This document shows positions 1 through 8,625 of a stretch of DNA of 41,874 nucleotides, one piece after another. Position 1 is the first letter of the stretch; every line of letters starts with the position of its first letter. A program made the position numbers and the translations under genes. The notes beneath the pieces are model-generated. The model was not told the DNA's origin. It did no database searches and was given only the letters and a program-made list of their open reading frames with translations. Source of the stretch: JAVJUV01 sp047314965 (GTDB taxonomy: Bacteria > Pseudomonadota > Alphaproteobacteria > Rhodobacterales > Rhodobacteraceae); assembly GCF_047314965.1 (NCBI RefSeq), contig NZ_JBLBVK010000024.1, forward strand, positions 1-41,874, written 5' to 3'.

Positions 1-310
<310 letters not shown>

Positions 311-368
311 GCCGCCTCCTTCGCTAAGCCTCAACTAAGCCGTTGCGAAGCAAGATGGAAGACGCCGA

Positions 369-1781
369 TTAACCCGCCAGCTTCATCAGCCGCGACGGCA
401 GGTTGTTGGCCCATGCGCTGATCGTGCCCGCGCCAAGGCAGACCACCATGTCGCCCGGCCTGGCCTGTTCGCGCACCAGACGTTCAAGATCGTCCTCGCT
501 GGTCACCGCGCGGGCATGGCGATGCCCGTGACGGATCAGACCGGCCACCAGATCGTCGCGCGAGACACCCTCGATCGGTTCTTCGCCCGCGGCATAGACC
601 TCGGCGATGCCTACGACGTCGGCATCGTTGAAGCAGGTGCAGAACTCTTCGAACAGGTTCGAAAGGCGCGAATACCGGTGCGGCTGGTGCACCGCGATCA
701 CCCGGCCGTCCGTGGCCTGCCGCGCGGCTTTCAGCACTGCGGCGATCTCGACCGGGTGATGACCGTAGTCGTCGATGATCGTCACACCGCCCACTTCGCC
801 CACGCGGGTGAAGCGCCGGTTCACGCCCTTGAAATTCGCCAGCGCCTCGCGAATCTCGGACCCCTTCATCCCGAGATGCCGCGCGACGGCGACAGCGGCC
901 AATGCGTTGGACACGTTGTGATCGCCGGGCATCGGCAGGGCGCAGCCCTCGATCACCATCTCGTCGGCCGACAGCGCCACATCGAAATGCGCGACACCCT
1001 TCTCGTAGCGCAGGTTCACCGCCCGCACGTCGGCCTGCGCATTGAACCCGAAGGTGACGACGCGGCGGTCGGTCACGCGCCCGACCAGCGCCTGAACTTC
1101 CGGGTGATCGGTGCACAGCACCGCAAGGCCATAGAACGGGATGTTCGAGACGAAATCGGTGAAACCCTGGCGCAGGTTCTCGATCGTGCCCCAATGCTCC
1201 ATGTGCTCGGGGTCGATATTGGTGACGATCGCGATCGTCGCGGGAAGCCGGTTGAAGGTGCCGTCCGACTCGTCGGCCTCGACCACCATCCACTCACCCG
1301 CGCCAACACGGGCGTTCGAGCCATAAGCATGGATGATGCCGCCGTTGATCACGGTCGGATCGATGCCGCCCGCGTCCAGCAGAGCTGCGACCATCGTGGT
1401 CGTGGTGGTCTTGCCATGCGTGCCCGCCACCGCAACGTTCGAGCGCAGCCGCATCAGTTCCGCCAGCATCTCGGCCCGCCGTACCACCGGCAGACCCATG
1501 CGCCGCGCTTCGTCCAGTTCCGGGTTGCCCTTCTTGATGGCGCTCGAGATCACGATTACCTCGGCCCCCTCGAGGTTCTCGGCCCGCTGACCCTCGAATA
1601 CGGTCGCGCCCTTTTCCTCCAGACGATCCGTGATCTTCGATCTCTTCAGGTCCGAACCCTGCACGGTGTAGCCGGCTTCGATCAGAACCTCGGCGATCCC
1701 CGACATGCCGATACCCCCGATCCCCACGAAGTGGATCGGACCCATCTCGGTCGGAAGCTTTGTGACGGCGGCGGCGTTCAT
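369..1781 (-). CDS. murC: UDP-N-acetylmuramate--L-alanine ligase MurC
   Basis: Cytoplasmic ligase that adds L-alanine to UDP-MurNAc with ATP, the first amino-acid step of peptidoglycan precursor synthesis. The 470 residues match the usual length. Visible motifs are the N-terminal Rossmann-like glycine-rich loop HFVGIGGIGMSGIA (about 17-30), the Mur ligase ATP loop GTHGKTTTTT (120-129), EADESDGTF in the central domain, DHNVSNALAAVAVA and the C-terminal DDYGHHPVEI. The start ATG overlaps the murG stop in an ATGA, so translation is probably coupled in the order ftsW-murG-murC. In many relatives murB follows; here the next gene is a probable ftsY. Confidence 0.97.
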   Translation of the reverse strand: MNAAAVTKLPTEMGPIHFVGIGGIGMSGIAEVLIEAGYTVQGSDLKRSKITDRLEEKGATVFEGQRAENLEGAEVIVISSAIKKGNPELDEARRMGLPVVRRAEMLAELMRLRSNVAVAGTHGKTTTTTMVAALLDAGGIDPTVINGGIIHAYGSNARVGAGEWMVVEADESDGTFNRLPATIAIVTNIDPEHMEHWGTIENLRQGFTDFVSNIPFYGLAVLCTDHPEVQALVGRVTDRRVVTFGFNAQADVRAVNLRYEKGVAHFDVALSADEMVIEGCALPMPGDHNVSNALAAVAVARHLGMKGSEIREALANFKGVNRRFTRVGEVGGVTIIDDYGHHPVEIAAVLKAARQATDGRVIAVHQPHRYSRLSNLFEEFCTCFNDADVVGIAEVYAAGEEPIEGVSRDDLVAGLIRHGHRHARAVTSEDDLERLVREQARPGDMVVCLGAGTISAWANNLPSRLMKLAG

Positions 1782-2872
1782 GTTCTTTTCTCCGCTAACT
1801 GCTCGACAAGGGCGGCCAGCCTGTCGGCCGCATCGGGAATACCCTGGGCCAGCGCGTTCTCGCGCATCCGCGCGGCGGCTCCGGGGTTGGTCAGAATGGC
1901 GAGGATCTGCTCCGATAGAGAGCCGGGGTCAAGCGCCGATTCAGGGATCAGGACCGCGGCGTCGGCATTGACGAGGCCGCGGGCGTTGGCGGTCTGGTGG
2001 TCCGCGGTCGCGGCCGCATAGGGGATCAGGATCGACGGTCTCCCGATCACGCTGATATCGGCCACCGACGAGGCGCCCGACCGGCTGATGACAAGCTGCG
2101 CCTCGGCCATGCGGCCGGGCACATCGTCGAAGAACGGCTTCACCTCGGCGGGTACCTCCGCCTTGTCATAGGCGGCGATCACGCGGGCCATGTCCTCGTC
2201 GCGCGCCTGATGACTGACGCGAAGGTTGGCGCGCAAGGGCCCCGGCAGACGCCCGATGGCCTCCGGAACGACATCGGAGAGAATGCGCGCGCCCTGCGAT
2301 CCGCCGATCACGAGGATCGACATGGGAATGTCCCCGGGCGAGATATAACTCGCCCCTGCCCGCTTCAGGATCGTTCCCCGCACTGGGTTGCCCGTGTGGA
2401 GACCCTCGACACCCTCGGGCAAGTCCGTCGGCCATGTGCCGCAGGCCACCGCGTCCACCCGACGCGCGAACACCGCGTTAACGCGCCCAAGCACGCCGTT
2501 CTGTTCATGGATCATCCGCGGCACGCGCAACGCCCACGCGGCGGCCAGCGCGGGGATCGAGGGATATCCCCCGAAGCCAGCCACCACGGTCGGGCGATCG
2601 ACAATGAACCGAACCAGCGCCGCGAAACCTCCGGCAAGAATACGGACAGGAACAAGCAGCTTGGCCACCAAACCGCCCCGCGCGAAGGTCGCGCTGGCAA
2701 CCTGGCGGATGGCGACAGCGTCGGGAAAACCGCCGGTATAGCGCGCGCCGCGCGCATCGGTCGACAGCGTCACGCGCCAGCCCTTCTCCAGCATCGCCTC
2801 GGCCAGCGCCTGGGCCGGGAACATGTGCCCGCCCGTGCCGCCCGCGGCGATGACCAGATGCGGCTGTTTCAC
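1778..2872 (-). CDS. murG: UDP-GlcNAc:undecaprenyl-PP-MurNAc-pentapeptide GlcNAc transferase MurG
   Basis: Membrane-associated GT28 glycosyltransferase that converts lipid I to lipid II on the cytoplasmic face. At 364 residues it has the family length. The N-terminal glycine-rich loop AAGGTGGHMFPAQALAEA (near residues 9-26), the second G loop around GFGGYPSIPAL, the HEQNGVLGRVN segment and the C-terminal donor-binding region (VIGGSQGARILSDVVP, then SRSGASSVADI) are all present. It overlaps ftsW upstream by four bases and murC downstream by four bases, so the three genes almost certainly form one transcript. Confidence 0.97.
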   Translation of the reverse strand: MKQPHLVIAAGGTGGHMFPAQALAEAMLEKGWRVTLSTDARGARYTGGFPDAVAIRQVASATFARGGLVAKLLVPVRILAGGFAALVRFIVDRPTVVAGFGGYPSIPALAAAWALRVPRMIHEQNGVLGRVNAVFARRVDAVACGTWPTDLPEGVEGLHTGNPVRGTILKRAGASYISPGDIPMSILVIGGSQGARILSDVVPEAIGRLPGPLRANLRVSHQARDEDMARVIAAYDKAEVPAEVKPFFDDVPGRMAEAQLVISRSGASSVADISVIGRPSILIPYAAATADHQTANARGLVNADAAVLIPESALDPGSLSEQILAILTNPGAAARMRENALAQGIPDAADRLAALVEQLAEKRT

Positions 2873-4035
2873 CTTCCGCTCCTGACGAGATAGTCTCGAA
2901 TTTCACCCTGCGGCCGCACCCGCGTCAGCGCCAGCAGCATGCCCACCAGGATACCGCCCGCGATCAATGATGATCCGCCGTAACTGACGAAGGGCAGCGT
3001 CATGCCCTTGGCCGGCAAAAGCCGCACGGCCACGCTCATGTTGATCATCGCCTGCACGGCAAAGGTGCAGGCCAGCCCCGTGCCCGCCAGACGGATGAAC
3101 GGATCGCGCTCACGCATCAGCCGGAACAGCGAGCGCAGGACGATCGTGGCGTAGAGAAGGATGATCACCAGAACCAGCAGCAGTCCGTATTCCTCGGCCG
3201 CAACCGCGATGATGAAATCCGTATGCGCGTCGGGCAGCGACCATTTCACCGTGCCCTCGCCCACGCCCACGCCAAAGAAACCGCCTTCGCGGATCGCGTT
3301 CGCTGCATAGCCAAGCTGGGTGGTCGGATCGACCTCGGCCGACAGGAACCCGTCGATGCGGCGCGCGAAATGTTCGGAGTTCTGATAGGCCACCCCACCG
3401 CCGACCACGGTCAGGCCAGCAATCGCGGACAGGATGTAGAACGGAGCCCCGCCTACGAAATACATCACGCCCCAGGCGAAAAGGATCAGGCACGCCTGCC
3501 CGAAATCAGGCTGCAGGGCCAGAAGCATCGCGATGAAAAGCGCAAGACCGAAGGAATAGCTCTTTCCCGGCGGCCCGGCGATCTCGTTCGACGCCGCGAT
3601 CATCCAGCCCGCCACGACGATGAAACCGGGTTTCAGGAATTCGGACGGCTGGAACGAGCCGAAGCCCAGCGAGTACCAGCGCACGGCGCCTTTGCCATAG
3701 TCCGTTCCGAACAGCGGCAGGAACAGCAGCGCAACGAAGGAGAGCGCGAAGCCGATAACCGCCAGACGGCGGATCGTCCGGGGCGACATCAGCGTGAACG
3801 CGAACATGGTCACGATCGCCATGCCCCCGAACGCAACCTGGCGCTCGACGTAATGGAACGCACCGAACCCGTTGCGCTCCGCCAGGGGCGGCGATGCGGC
3901 CAGCCCAAGAAGCAGGCCGATCCCGAACAGGATCAGCACGCAGCACATCGACCACTTGTCGATGGTCCTCCACCATCGCGGGATAATCGGCTCTCCGTCC
4001 CGTGTGGGGACAGAGCCATATACCATTTCCGTCAT
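2869..4035 (-). CDS. ftsW: Septal peptidoglycan polymerase FtsW (SEDS family)
   Basis: Polytopic inner-membrane SEDS glycosyltransferase that polymerises lipid II at the division septum together with its cognate class B PBP. The 388 residues begin with a cytoplasmic tail rich in Arg/Trp, followed by about ten hydrophobic helices. Family signatures visible are the segment around WYSLGFGSFQPSEFLKPGFI, the extracellular loop with LGYAANAIREGGFFGVG and GTVKWSLPDAHTDFIIAVAAEE, and the C-terminal LPFVSYGGSSLIAGG. It is the first gene of ftsW-murG-murC. A candidate promoter containing a GANTC dyad lies about 50 bp upstream. Confidence 0.96.
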   Translation of the reverse strand: MTEMVYGSVPTRDGEPIIPRWWRTIDKWSMCCVLILFGIGLLLGLAASPPLAERNGFGAFHYVERQVAFGGMAIVTMFAFTLMSPRTIRRLAVIGFALSFVALLFLPLFGTDYGKGAVRWYSLGFGSFQPSEFLKPGFIVVAGWMIAASNEIAGPPGKSYSFGLALFIAMLLALQPDFGQACLILFAWGVMYFVGGAPFYILSAIAGLTVVGGGVAYQNSEHFARRIDGFLSAEVDPTTQLGYAANAIREGGFFGVGVGEGTVKWSLPDAHTDFIIAVAAEEYGLLLVLVIILLYATIVLRSLFRLMRERDPFIRLAGTGLACTFAVQAMINMSVAVRLLPAKGMTLPFVSYGGSSLIAGGILVGMLLALTRVRPQGEIRDYLVRSGR

Positions 4036-4375
4036 GGAACCTGCTCGTCTGCCTCGTTCCGCCCGTTTTCCGGGTCTGAAAGTGATTCTAGCGAATCAGG
4101 GCCGATGTTGCCAGCGAAACATGGCAAACCGGATGGAAGCCCACCTCCGCCCGGGGAAACGTCTCGGCGGTTTCCCGCACAGCTTCATTTTCAGGTCGGG
4201 AACAATGCAAACCCGCCTTGCCGATTGGTGCCACCAACCTTGAACAACCTGCGCACGGCCCGGCCTCCGGACAAAATGTTGACAAAATCACGCCATTTTT
4301 CGGCATCAGCCTGAACGCAATAAAAAAGCCGCGCCGACCATTTTCGGGACCGCGGAAGAAATTGCCGAGGACAGG
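4036..4375. other. Divergent intergenic region, 340 bp
   Basis: No convincing gene lies between ftsW (minus) and the membrane protein at 4376 (plus). Open frames cross it on both strands but match no family I know and run into neighbouring genes out of frame. Besides the dyad at 4083-4098, a TTGACA (4279-4284) lies 92 bp before the plus-strand gene, without a good -10 at 16-18 bp. A short A-rich stretch (4320-4327) follows it. The region probably holds the divergent promoters. Confidence 0.6.
4083..4114 (-). promoter_or_regulatory. Candidate ftsW promoter with an inverted repeat carrying two GANTC sites
   Basis: On the minus strand a -10-like TAGAAT (4090-4085) is preceded at 18 bp by CTGGCA (4114-4109), which would start RNA about 40 nt before ftsW. 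Overlapping it is a perfect dyad, TGATTC-TAGC-GAATCA (4083-4098); each arm contains a GANTC, the site methylated by CcrM in alphaproteobacteria. The -35 is weak (4 of 6), so the promoter assignment is tentative. The dyad itself is exact. Confidence 0.4.
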
Positions 4376-4981
4376 ATGGACCAGACCCTGCTGAACGATG
4401 CCGCGCGCGCCCTTCACCTTCTGGGCCTCGCACTGGGCTTCGGGGTGGCCATCGTCGCGGACATGTCGGCCGCCCGGCTTTTCATCAGGCCGCTCGACGC
4501 CCGCGAAATCGCCACGCTGCACCGCTTCCACCGGATGGTCGCGCTTGGCCTCGTGCTGTTCTGGATCAGCGGGCTTGTCCTCCTCTGGCTTCGCACCGGG
4601 TTCGATGTCGCGAACTTCTCGCCGAAGCTCCTGACCAAGCTCGGAGTCGTCACCTTCCTGACCGTGAACGCCATACTGATCGGCCGCCTCGGCCTGCCCG
4701 TGATCGAGGCGTTGCAGGGCCGCCGGTTCGGCGCGCTGGCCGCGGGCCCCCGAATCCAGATGGCCGCCCTCGGCGCACTATCGACAGCCGGATGGATCAG
4801 CGCCCTCGCGCTCGGCGTTTTCAGCCATCTGAAGAAGATGGAGTGGAGCCTGCTCAGTGAGATCGTCGGGATGATCTATCTGATCGCCCTGACATGCGCC
4901 TTCATCGCCGCCTGCGCCGCCCCCATTGTCGACAGGTTCCTGCAAACCGCGGGCCCGATGGAACCCGCCACCCGCGGCTAG
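4376..4981 (+). CDS. Uncharacterised multi-pass membrane protein
   Basis: I do not recognise this 201-residue protein with certainty. Hydrophobic stretches near residues 11-30, 53-73, 85-105, 123-148 and 160-185 suggest five or six membrane helices with short loops. The segment HRFHRMVALGLVLFWISG has the look of a helix carrying histidines, as in small haem- or copper-associated integral membrane proteins, but no diagnostic motif supports that. GAGGACAGG lies just upstream of the ATG and may serve as ribosome binding site. It stands alone on the plus strand. Its 3' end overlaps the convergent SRPBCC gene by four bases. Confidence 0.8.
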   Translation: MDQTLLNDAARALHLLGLALGFGVAIVADMSAARLFIRPLDAREIATLHRFHRMVALGLVLFWISGLVLLWLRTGFDVANFSPKLLTKLGVVTFLTVNAILIGRLGLPVIEALQGRRFGALAAGPRIQMAALGALSTAGWISALALGVFSHLKKMEWSLLSEIVGMIYLIALTCAFIAACAAPIVDRFLQTAGPMEPATRG

Positions 4982-5436
4982 CCTGTCCCGGTCTCCATGC
5001 GGTGTGCGAATTCCTGCATGCGGGATTTCAGGCGCCCGTTCAGCCTGGCCTTGGCCAGCCGCAGGGATTGCACCAGCAGCCGGGACGACAGGGTCGTCGG
5101 GCGCAACTCCATCGACACCAGCAGCCGGGTTCGCGTTCGCGAGAGGGCCACCATGTCGACAACCGTCATGCAGACAACGCCGCCCGAACTCGACTCGATG
5201 GCATAGCCTTGCCCTTCGTCGACAGAGACAAGCTCCGAGAGAATGACATGCTCGCGCCCGCGCCAGTTCGCCCGGGCCGTCCAGCGCTTGCCGGGGCCTG
5301 TGTCGGGCGCGTCGGGATCCCGCTCGACCGCAACACCACGCTTCTCGACCTGTCGTTCGATGGCGGGAAAATTGCTGGCGGCGGCATAGACCGACTGGAT
5401 CGGCGCTTCGATGTCCTGGCGGTTCGAGAGTTTCAT
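4978..5436 (-). CDS. SRPBCC-fold (START/polyketide-cyclase-like) protein
   Basis: A 152-residue protein with the pattern of the SRPBCC ligand-binding fold: an N-terminal strand, then the helical segment APIQSVYAAASNFPAIERQ, a Gly/Pro-containing loop, several beta strands and a long C-terminal amphipathic helix (about 115-147). Such proteins bind hydrophobic ligands or lipids. The substrate cannot be predicted from sequence. There is no signal peptide, so it should be cytoplasmic. It lies 15 bp downstream of nudC on the same strand and is probably co-transcribed with it. Its end overlaps the convergent gene by four bases. Confidence 0.78.
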   Translation of the reverse strand: MKLSNRQDIEAPIQSVYAAASNFPAIERQVEKRGVAVERDPDAPDTGPGKRWTARANWRGREHVILSELVSVDEGQGYAIESSSGGVVCMTVVDMVALSRTRTRLLVSMELRPTTLSSRLLVQSLRLAKARLNGRLKSRMQEFAHRMETGTG

Positions 5437-5451
5437 GCCGCAGAATGTGGG

Positions 5452-6411
5452 TCAGCGATGCGTATCGGCAAGCCAGCGCTCGATCAGAAACCGGGCGATG
5501 GCCCCTTTGCGGGCCGGTTTCATCTCGGGATGCCGGCCGGCGAAGGCCTCCAGCATGTCCTCGCGCGTCACCCAGCGGGCATCCTCGATCTCGGCAGGAT
5601 CGATCTCGATCTCCGCGCTCACGGCCTCGCCATGGCACCCGAACATCAGGGACGACGGAAACGGCCAGGGCTGCGACGCCAGGTAGTCCACCTGCCCCAC
5701 CTTCACGCCCGCTTCCTCGAAAACCTCGCGGCGCACCGCCGCCTCGATGGTCTCGCCCGGCTCCACGAAACCGGCCAGAAGCGAGTACATGCCCTCGGGC
5801 CAGAACGGCGCGCGGCCCATCAGAACCGAATTCCCGCGCGTGATCAGCATGATCACCACCGGATCCGTGCGTGGAAAGTGATGCCGGTCGCAAGCGGGGC
5901 AATCGCGCTGCCAGCCGCCCATGGCGATCATCGTTTTCGCGCCGCAATAGGCGCAGAACCCATGCGTCTCGTGCCAGCCCAGGATCGCCTTGGCCGTCGC
6001 CACCAGTTCCGCGCCCCGCGGCGTCAAGGCCGTCATATTGGCGCGCAGTTCGGCAAAGACGGCGCCCTCGACCTCGGGATGCGCCTGCTCCGAGGCATCG
6101 ACGAAGGCGCCCAGCGTGTCCGGCACCTCGGTCGGCTCCCAGTTCGAGATGTCCCGTGCAAAGCACGGCCTGGTCTCGTCTAGCCCGAGGAAGACCGGAG
6201 CTTCGTCCGCCGTGCTGAACGCCGGGTGATCGGATGCCAGGAACACCGGAGCACGGGTCTCCGAATTCAGAAGCGGCTTCCCGCGCCAGACCGGCAACAC
6301 TCCTGCCTCCGCTCCATTCAGCATCGCCGCCAGTTCCTCTGGCTTGCTCCGCAGATGCGCCGCCCGGTCCAGCCCCGAGCCTCCGAATGTCACTGATTCT
6401 GCCAGTCTCAT
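5452..6411 (-). CDS. nudC: NAD(+) diphosphatase NudC (Zn-ribbon Nudix hydrolase)
   Basis: Hydrolyses NAD(H) to NMN(H) and AMP, and in characterised bacteria removes the NAD cap from RNA. From the ATG at 6411 the protein has 319 residues. A zinc ribbon is formed by C153/C156 and C171/C174. The Nudix box GFVEPGETIEAAVRREVFEEAG spans about 214-235. The NudC-specific array SQPWPFPSS follows at about 246-254. An in-frame TTG at 6465 would add 18 residues, but MRLAESVTFGGSGLDR looks like the conserved N terminus and AAAGGGCGG precedes the ATG. The SRPBCC gene follows on the same strand. Confidence 0.93.
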   Translation of the reverse strand: MRLAESVTFGGSGLDRAAHLRSKPEELAAMLNGAEAGVLPVWRGKPLLNSETRAPVFLASDHPAFSTADEAPVFLGLDETRPCFARDISNWEPTEVPDTLGAFVDASEQAHPEVEGAVFAELRANMTALTPRGAELVATAKAILGWHETHGFCAYCGAKTMIAMGGWQRDCPACDRHHFPRTDPVVIMLITRGNSVLMGRAPFWPEGMYSLLAGFVEPGETIEAAVRREVFEEAGVKVGQVDYLASQPWPFPSSLMFGCHGEAVSAEIEIDPAEIEDARWVTREDMLEAFAGRHPEMKPARKGAIARFLIERWLADTHR

Positions 6412-6606
6412 GCACCGATCCGCCCTTTGCCAAAACGATGTGCCACGCGCCGTCGGGATTGGCAAACAGGGGATTTCCTCGCAGTTTCAGGCGAGTTGCC
6501 GACCATGGCCCGGCAGGACAGGATGGGTCACCAAAGATTCCGTTATGTGTTACACCGCTGTCATGCTCCCATCGCACCATAGTTCAGAACTCTCAGGGAG
6601 CCTGTC

Positions 6607-8583
6607 ATGCCGCATTTCCGTGTTCCGGCCATGAGCCGCCGTTCATTTCTCAGCACCACCGCCGGCGCATCGCTTGTCGCACTACATCCGTTTTCCGCCC
6701 GCGCCGCCGCCGGTCAGGCGCATCTCAGGATCATGGAGACGACCGACCTGCACGTCCATGTGTGGCCCTACGACTATTACTCCGACCGCGCCGTCGACAC
6801 CGTGGGGCTTGCCCGCACCGCCGCCCATATCGCCGACATCCGCGCCGAGGCCACGAACAGCCTCCTCCTCGACAACGGCGATTTCCTTCAGGGCAACCCG
6901 ATGGGCGACTACATCGCCTATGAACGGGGCATGAAGGACGGCGACATGCACCCGATCATCACCGCGATGAACACCGTGGGCTTCGACGCCTCGACACTGG
7001 GCAACCACGAGTTCAACTACGGGCTCGACTTCCTGATGAAATCGCTGGCCGGGGCGAATTTCCCCATCGTCAGCGCAAACGTGGTCAAGGAGCGCGGCGC
7101 CAGTCCCACCGCCGACACCACGCTGATCAAACCCTATGTCATCCTTGACCGTGAACTGACCGACGGCGCCGGCGAAAGGCACCCGATCAAGGTTGGCCTC
7201 ATTGGCTTCGTGCCGCCCCAGATCATGAACTGGGACCGCAAGCATCTCGAAGGCAACGTCACCGCCCGCGACATCCTCGAGACCGCACGCGCCTATGTGC
7301 CACAAATGCGCGAGGAAGGTGCCGATATCATCATCGCGCTCTCGCACTCCGGCATCGGCTCGGCCGATGAGACCGACCTGATGGAGAACGCCTCGGTTCC
7401 CCTCGCAGCAATCGACGGTATCGACGCGCTGGTCACCGGACACAGCCACCTCGTCTTCCCCTCGCCCACCTATGCCGACTATGCCGCCGTCGACGCCGAG
7501 ACCGGCCTGATTCACGGAAAACCCGCCACGATGGGCGGTTTCTGGGGCTCGCATCTCGGCGTGATCGACCTGATGCTGGAACGCGAGGCCGGCGAATGGC
7601 GCGTCGTCAACCAGTCGGTCGAGACGCGGCCCATCTCCAAACGCAACGAAGACCGCTCGATCACCGCGCTGGTCGAAAGCGAGCAATCCGTGCTCGACGC
7701 CACGGCAAAGGATCACGAGGAAACGCTCGCCTACGTCCGCCGCGCCGTCGGCAAGACCGCCGCGCCGCTACACTCCTACTTCGCGCTGGTGGCCGACGAC
7801 CCTTCGGTCCAGATCGTGAGCCAGGCCCAGACCTGGTACATCTCCGAGATGATGAAGGGCACGCCATACGAAGGCCTGCCCATCCTCTCCGCCGCCGCCC
7901 CCTTCAAGGCCGGTGGCCGGGGCGGACCCGACTATTTCACCGACGTTCCCGCCGGCGACGTGGCGATCAAGAACGTGGCCGACCTCTACCTCTACCCCAA
8001 CACCGTGCGCGCGGTGAAAGTCACCGGAGCAGAGGTGAAGGACTGGCTCGAACGCTCGGCCGGCATGTTCAACCAGGTGACGCCTGGCAGCACGGACCAG
8101 GCGCTTCTGAACCCCGAATTCCCGTCCTACAATTTCGACGTGATCGACGGGGTGACCTACCAGATCGACCTCAGCCAGCCCTCGAAGTTCGGTCCCAAGG
8201 GCGAGCCCCTGAACCCTGACGCCAGCCGCATCGTGAACCTGATGTACAACGGCCAGCCGGTGACCGCCGACATGGAGTTCATCATCGCCACCAACAACTA
8301 CCGCGCCTCGGGCGGCGGCAGCTTCCCCGGCGCGATGGGCGACACGATCATCTTCGAAGGGCCCGACACCAACCGCGACGTGATCGTCCGCTTCATCGTC
8401 GACCAAGGCACGATCCAGCCCTCGGCCGACGCCAACTGGACTTTCGCCCCACTGCCCGGCACCGAGGTTCTGTTCGAGACCGGCCCGAAGGCGGCGGACT
8501 ATGTCGATGACGTCAAGGGCGCCGACATCGCACCTGCGGGCGACGGCGCCGACGGCTTCGCGCTCTACCGGCTGAAGCTCTGA
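6607..8583 (+). CDS. cpdB: 2',3'-cyclic-nucleotide 2'-phosphodiesterase/3'-nucleotidase CpdB, Tat-exported
   Basis: Periplasmic bifunctional enzyme that opens 2',3'-cyclic nucleotides and dephosphorylates 3'-nucleotides for nucleotide salvage. The 658 residues fit the family. A twin-arginine signal, SRRSFLS (10-16), precedes a hydrophobic stretch and an Ala-rich cleavage region near residue 36. The metallophosphatase domain shows TTDLHVHV (45-52), DNGDFLQGNP (89-98), GNHEFNYG (132-139) and TGHSH. The 5'-nucleotidase C-terminal domain follows, with GGRGGPDYFTD and TNNYRASGGGSFPG. AGGGAG six bases upstream supports the ATG at 6607; the ATG at 6631 would remove eight residues before the twin-arginine motif. 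A GC-rich hairpin lies just after the stop codon. Confidence 0.95.
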   Translation: MPHFRVPAMSRRSFLSTTAGASLVALHPFSARAAAGQAHLRIMETTDLHVHVWPYDYYSDRAVDTVGLARTAAHIADIRAEATNSLLLDNGDFLQGNPMGDYIAYERGMKDGDMHPIITAMNTVGFDASTLGNHEFNYGLDFLMKSLAGANFPIVSANVVKERGASPTADTTLIKPYVILDRELTDGAGERHPIKVGLIGFVPPQIMNWDRKHLEGNVTARDILETARAYVPQMREEGADIIIALSHSGIGSADETDLMENASVPLAAIDGIDALVTGHSHLVFPSPTYADYAAVDAETGLIHGKPATMGGFWGSHLGVIDLMLEREAGEWRVVNQSVETRPISKRNEDRSITALVESEQSVLDATAKDHEETLAYVRRAVGKTAAPLHSYFALVADDPSVQIVSQAQTWYISEMMKGTPYEGLPILSAAAPFKAGGRGGPDYFTDVPAGDVAIKNVADLYLYPNTVRAVKVTGAEVKDWLERSAGMFNQVTPGSTDQALLNPEFPSYNFDVIDGVTYQIDLSQPSKFGPKGEPLNPDASRIVNLMYNGQPVTADMEFIIATNNYRASGGGSFPGAMGDTIIFEGPDTNRDVIVRFIVDQGTIQPSADANWTFAPLPGTEVLFETGPKAADYVDDVKGADIAPAGDGADGFALYRLKL

Positions 8584-8588
8584 AACAC

Positions 8589-8610
8589 CGGGCGGGGGCA
8601 ACCCCGCCCG
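8589..8610. terminator. GC-rich hairpin with GCAA tetraloop between convergent genes
   Basis: A perfect 9-bp stem (CGGGCGGGG / CCCCGCCCG) closes a GCAA loop, five bases after the cpdB stop and 16 bases before the end of the convergent regulator-hydrolase gene. There is no T tract on either strand, so it would act as a weak or factor-assisted bidirectional terminator, or as an RNA 3'-end stabiliser. Confidence 0.6.
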
Positions 8611-8625
8611 ATCCGCAAGGCGCGT

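Noticed and set aside
516..2021. 501-aa plus-strand open frame opposite murC and murG
   Set aside because: Antisense shadow of well-supported essential genes, with no ribosome binding site and no family resemblance.
4279..4308. TTGACA as a -35 for the gene at 4376
   Set aside because: The -35 is perfect but no acceptable -10 occurs at 16-18 bp, so no promoter was called.
4778..6580. Very long (600 aa) open frame on the minus strand across nudC
   Set aside because: It lies in a shifted frame over nudC and the SRPBCC gene, is rich in Arg/Gly/Ala as expected from a GC-rich shadow, and has no recognisable motif.
6682..7716. 344-aa minus-strand frame opposite cpdB
   Set aside because: Composition (Gly/Val/Asp/His repeats) is that of an antisense frame in GC-rich DNA; the CpdB reading has full motifs.
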